From an uncultured Corynebacterium sp. (GTDB taxonomy: Bacteria; Actinomycetota; Actinomycetes; Mycobacteriales; Mycobacteriaceae), in the NCBI GenBank assembly GCA_915275065.1, contig CAJZGD010000172.1, positions 1 to 5,620 of the forward strand: 5,620 nucleotides of DNA. Reading direction: 5' to 3'. Of the stretch, positions 4,901-5,620 are shown in pieces. Positions within the stretch are counted from its first letter, which is position 1. Each line of letters begins with the position of its first letter. The position numbers and the translations under genes are program-made. The notes beneath the pieces are model-generated. The model made no database searches. It had not been told where the DNA came from and saw only the letters and a list, made by a program, of their open reading frames with translations.

Positions 4901-5620
4901 TCCGCCGGATTTCCGCCCTCCTCGCCGAGCCCACCGAACACACCAAACCTGCCAAGCCCAGCCCCGAGAACCCCGAGAACGCAGTCGGCACAGCTATTGA
5001 TGCCCGCGGGCCCATTCGGTTCGACCGTGTCGGATTCTCCTACCCCGGCGCCGCCCAGCAAGCCCTGCGCACCGTGACATTCGATATCGCGCCGGGCAGC
5101 ACGGTGGCGGTCGTTGGCCCCACCGGCGCGGGCAAATCCACCATCGTCAAATTAATTGAACGATTCTATGAACCAACCGAGGGGGCCATCCGCGCAAACA
5201 CTACAAACATCAAAGATTTACCTATAAATGGGTGGCGTTCCGCCGTGGGTTTCGTCCCCCAGGAAGCCCATCTGTTTACCGGAACCATCGCCGAGAACAT
5301 TGCCTACGGCCACCCCACGGCCAGCCGGGAAGAGATCACCGATGCCGCCCGCCGAGTGGGGGCACTGCACGCCATTGCCGCAATCCCCGGTGGTTTCAAC
5401 GCCCGAATCGGCGAGCGGGGCCGGGGTCTTTCCTCAGGGCAACGGCAGCTTGTGGCCCTGGCCCGGGCGGAGATGATTCACCCCCAATTGCTGCTTTTAG
5501 ATGAAGCAACCGCAACCCTAGATCCAGCCACGGAAAAAACCATTGTTGCGGCAAGCAACCGAGTGACCCAAGCCCGAACCGCCGTGGTGGTAGCACATCG
5601 ACTTGCCACGGCAAGGCGGG
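1957..5620 (+). CDS. Fused ABC exporter (TMD-NBD-TMD-NBD), multidrug-type, C-terminus beyond window
   Basis: One stop-free frame gives 1221 residues from ATG 1957, the first possible start after stops at 1870-1890. It resembles full-length fused exporters such as mycobacterial Rv0194 (about 1,190 residues, multidrug efflux) and should sit in the plasma membrane and export a hydrophobic or amphipathic substrate; the substrate is not predictable. TMD1 helices lie near residues 19-41, 61-82, 138-161, 163-182, 256-274 and 277-300. NBD1 has Walker A GPAAAGKT (374-381), VFDEPFL (Q-loop position Asp427), LSGGQ (482-486), Walker B ILILDD (Asp506, Asp507) and His538. A linker covers about 581-685. TMD2 helices lie near 692-714, 733-758, 811-829, 833-853, 918-942 and 948-965. 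NBD2 has A-loop Tyr1029, Walker A GPTGAGKS (1054-1061), Gln1102, LSSGQ (1158-1162), Walker B LLLLDE (Glu1183) and His1214. NBD1 lacks the catalytic Glu, the Q-loop Gln and the A-loop aromatic, so it is the degenerate half. Only the short tail after the H-loop is missing. It follows the EcsC-like gene by 14 bp. Confidence 0.95.
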   Translation, partial: MHVSSTLRQLWRTARKTPVTVALALISTMMVTLCDIVIPLITATAIDSATATNGDHATGEVSITTIVVLLVAAALVRYLFQFGRRYTAGRLSNTVQHQLRVDILRSLQRLDGPGQDRLRTGQVVSRSISDLNLTQAMVAMMPLIVGHLLKIVITLGVMLWISPLLTLIAVVLLPLLAWLTMMSRPTLFAATWAAQQAVADLSTHVEETVSGIRVVKAFVQESREVATLRSAARVVYAQMMRAARLTARYRPLVQQIPNISLVLSIGVGGFLVLHGDMSIGVFVATSVYMVSLTAVVSMVAGMLVQLQLGMSSAARVFDLINIQPDTTTPPNPEPVLDGPLGIAVLGVDFATNEQRVLSQCTMAVSPGENLVIVGPAAAGKTMLVQLLCGFYQPDSGSISLVDAAGRRADYRSLDLAELRQVVACVFDEPFLYSATIRDNIDMGRGLTDDDIWAAARHAAIDRTIADLPDGLNTTVGEGGLTLSGGQRQRIALARALAGNPRILILDDATSAIDASTERTIFRNLTHHFADTTVIAIAHRHSTLDIADRVGLMEDGALTATGDLDTMRQNHRFSRLMDLNFPSAAPAGDPVPFDDGPTEPGVDKLWPTVATTDARLAMSRTAMRTAATMAGANPAAGGRGSTRGSMTSATMPATKELLARVDRLPPATATPKTITHSPTTKVTAGSLFYSVRWLLLLVIGLFTASVLTGLIIPSLIRHAIDRGVALGDETTMWRVTLVGLGIVLITWALTVATTIFTSLTGERLLYDLRIRSYTHLMRLPMRYFEATNTGTIMTRMTTDIDALNGFLQSGFTSAVVAITTLVGILILLAVTSIPLSLIALVGVPIIAAGTVVFRRISTRLYSRAREEISEVNALFHEAIAGLRTTQMHGMADNNLHRFTQFAARYRATRIHTQTAVAIYFPGINAVSELISAAVLAVGVSLVAQGHLPTGVLVAFLLYLDRLYTPIQHLSQVFDSYGQAQVGFRRISALLAEPTEHTKPAKPSPENPENAVGTAIDARGPIRFDRVGFSYPGAAQQALRTVTFDIAPGSTVAVVGPTGAGKSTIVKLIERFYEPTEGAIRANTTNIKDLPINGWRSAVGFVPQEAHLFTGTIAENIAYGHPTASREEITDAARRVGALHAIAAIPGGFNARIGERGRGLSSGQRQLVALARAEMIHPQLLLLDEATATLDPATEKTIVAASNRVTQARTAVVVAHRLATARR
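3697..4011 (+). other. Inter-half linker of the fused exporter (about residues 581-685)
   Basis: This part of the exporter frame links NBD1 to TMD2. It is rich in Ala, Thr, Pro and Gly, has no hydrophobic helix and looks mostly disordered. A short Asp/Pro segment (585-600) is followed by Leu-Trp-Pro (602-604), an Ala/Thr/Met-rich stretch, and then a more ordered motif ELLARVDRLPPATATP (655-670) just before TMD2. The last motif resembles what I recall at the same place in mycobacterial fused exporters, so it may be a conserved docking or elbow element rather than filler. Confidence 0.6.
4963..4980 (+). repeat. 9-bp tandem duplication encoding Pro-Glu-Asn twice
   Basis: CCCGAGAAC occurs twice, back to back and in frame, within the Pro/Glu/Lys-rich connector (residues about 992-1009) between TMD2 and NBD2. 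Perfect identity at the nucleotide level suggests a replication-slippage duplication tolerated in a flexible segment. Confidence 0.7.

Noticed and set aside
1..5620. CRISPR array, tRNA or rRNA gene, insertion sequence, or toxin-antitoxin pair
   Set aside because: I saw no regularly spaced direct repeats, cloverleaf-like sequences, transposase motifs or terminal inverted repeats, and the space is almost fully taken by four coding regions.

Overview
The window reads as a high-GC actinobacterial chromosome segment, most likely Corynebacterium or a close relative. That rests on GTG/GCC/ACC-rich codon use, TANNNT -10 elements placed for leaderless starts, and a fused TMD-NBD-TMD-NBD exporter resembling mycobacterial Rv0194. 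The genus is an inference; no rRNA or other taxonomic marker is present.

Layout. (1) On the minus strand, positions 237 to 1 hold the first 79 codons of a probable type-B carboxylesterase that runs off the left edge. (2) Only 20 bp away, a 270-residue SDH-L type (HI0607-like) shikimate dehydrogenase homologue starts on the plus strand. The gap holds a near-symmetric TAGAGTA that gives a TANNNT -10 box on each strand, each at leaderless distance from its start codon. (3) After a 128-bp gap with no clear terminator comes a 247-residue membrane-associated protein of an uncharacterised actinobacterial type with EcsC-like features. (4) Fourteen bp later, one uninterrupted frame runs from 1957 to the right edge (1221 codons visible, C-terminus missing). 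It encodes a full-length fused ABC exporter with two six-helix membrane domains and two ATPase domains, joined by a linker of about 105 residues.

The exporter is clearly asymmetric. NBD1 has Asp for the catalytic Glu, Asp for the Q-loop Gln and no A-loop aromatic, while its LSGGQ signature is intact. NBD2 has intact Walker A, Q-loop, Glu and His but an LSSGQ signature. This predicts one degenerate and one hydrolytic ATP site, as in known heterodimeric exporters.

The EcsC-like gene and the exporter lie close together on one strand and may be co-transcribed. No shared pathway linking them to the dehydrogenase or the esterase can be shown from the sequence. I see no mobile element, CRISPR array, tRNA or rRNA. 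The most unusual items are the symmetric divergent promoter, the divergent (SDH-L) substrate pocket, the asymmetric fused exporter with its long linker, and a marked codon/GC-skew switch inside the exporter gene.
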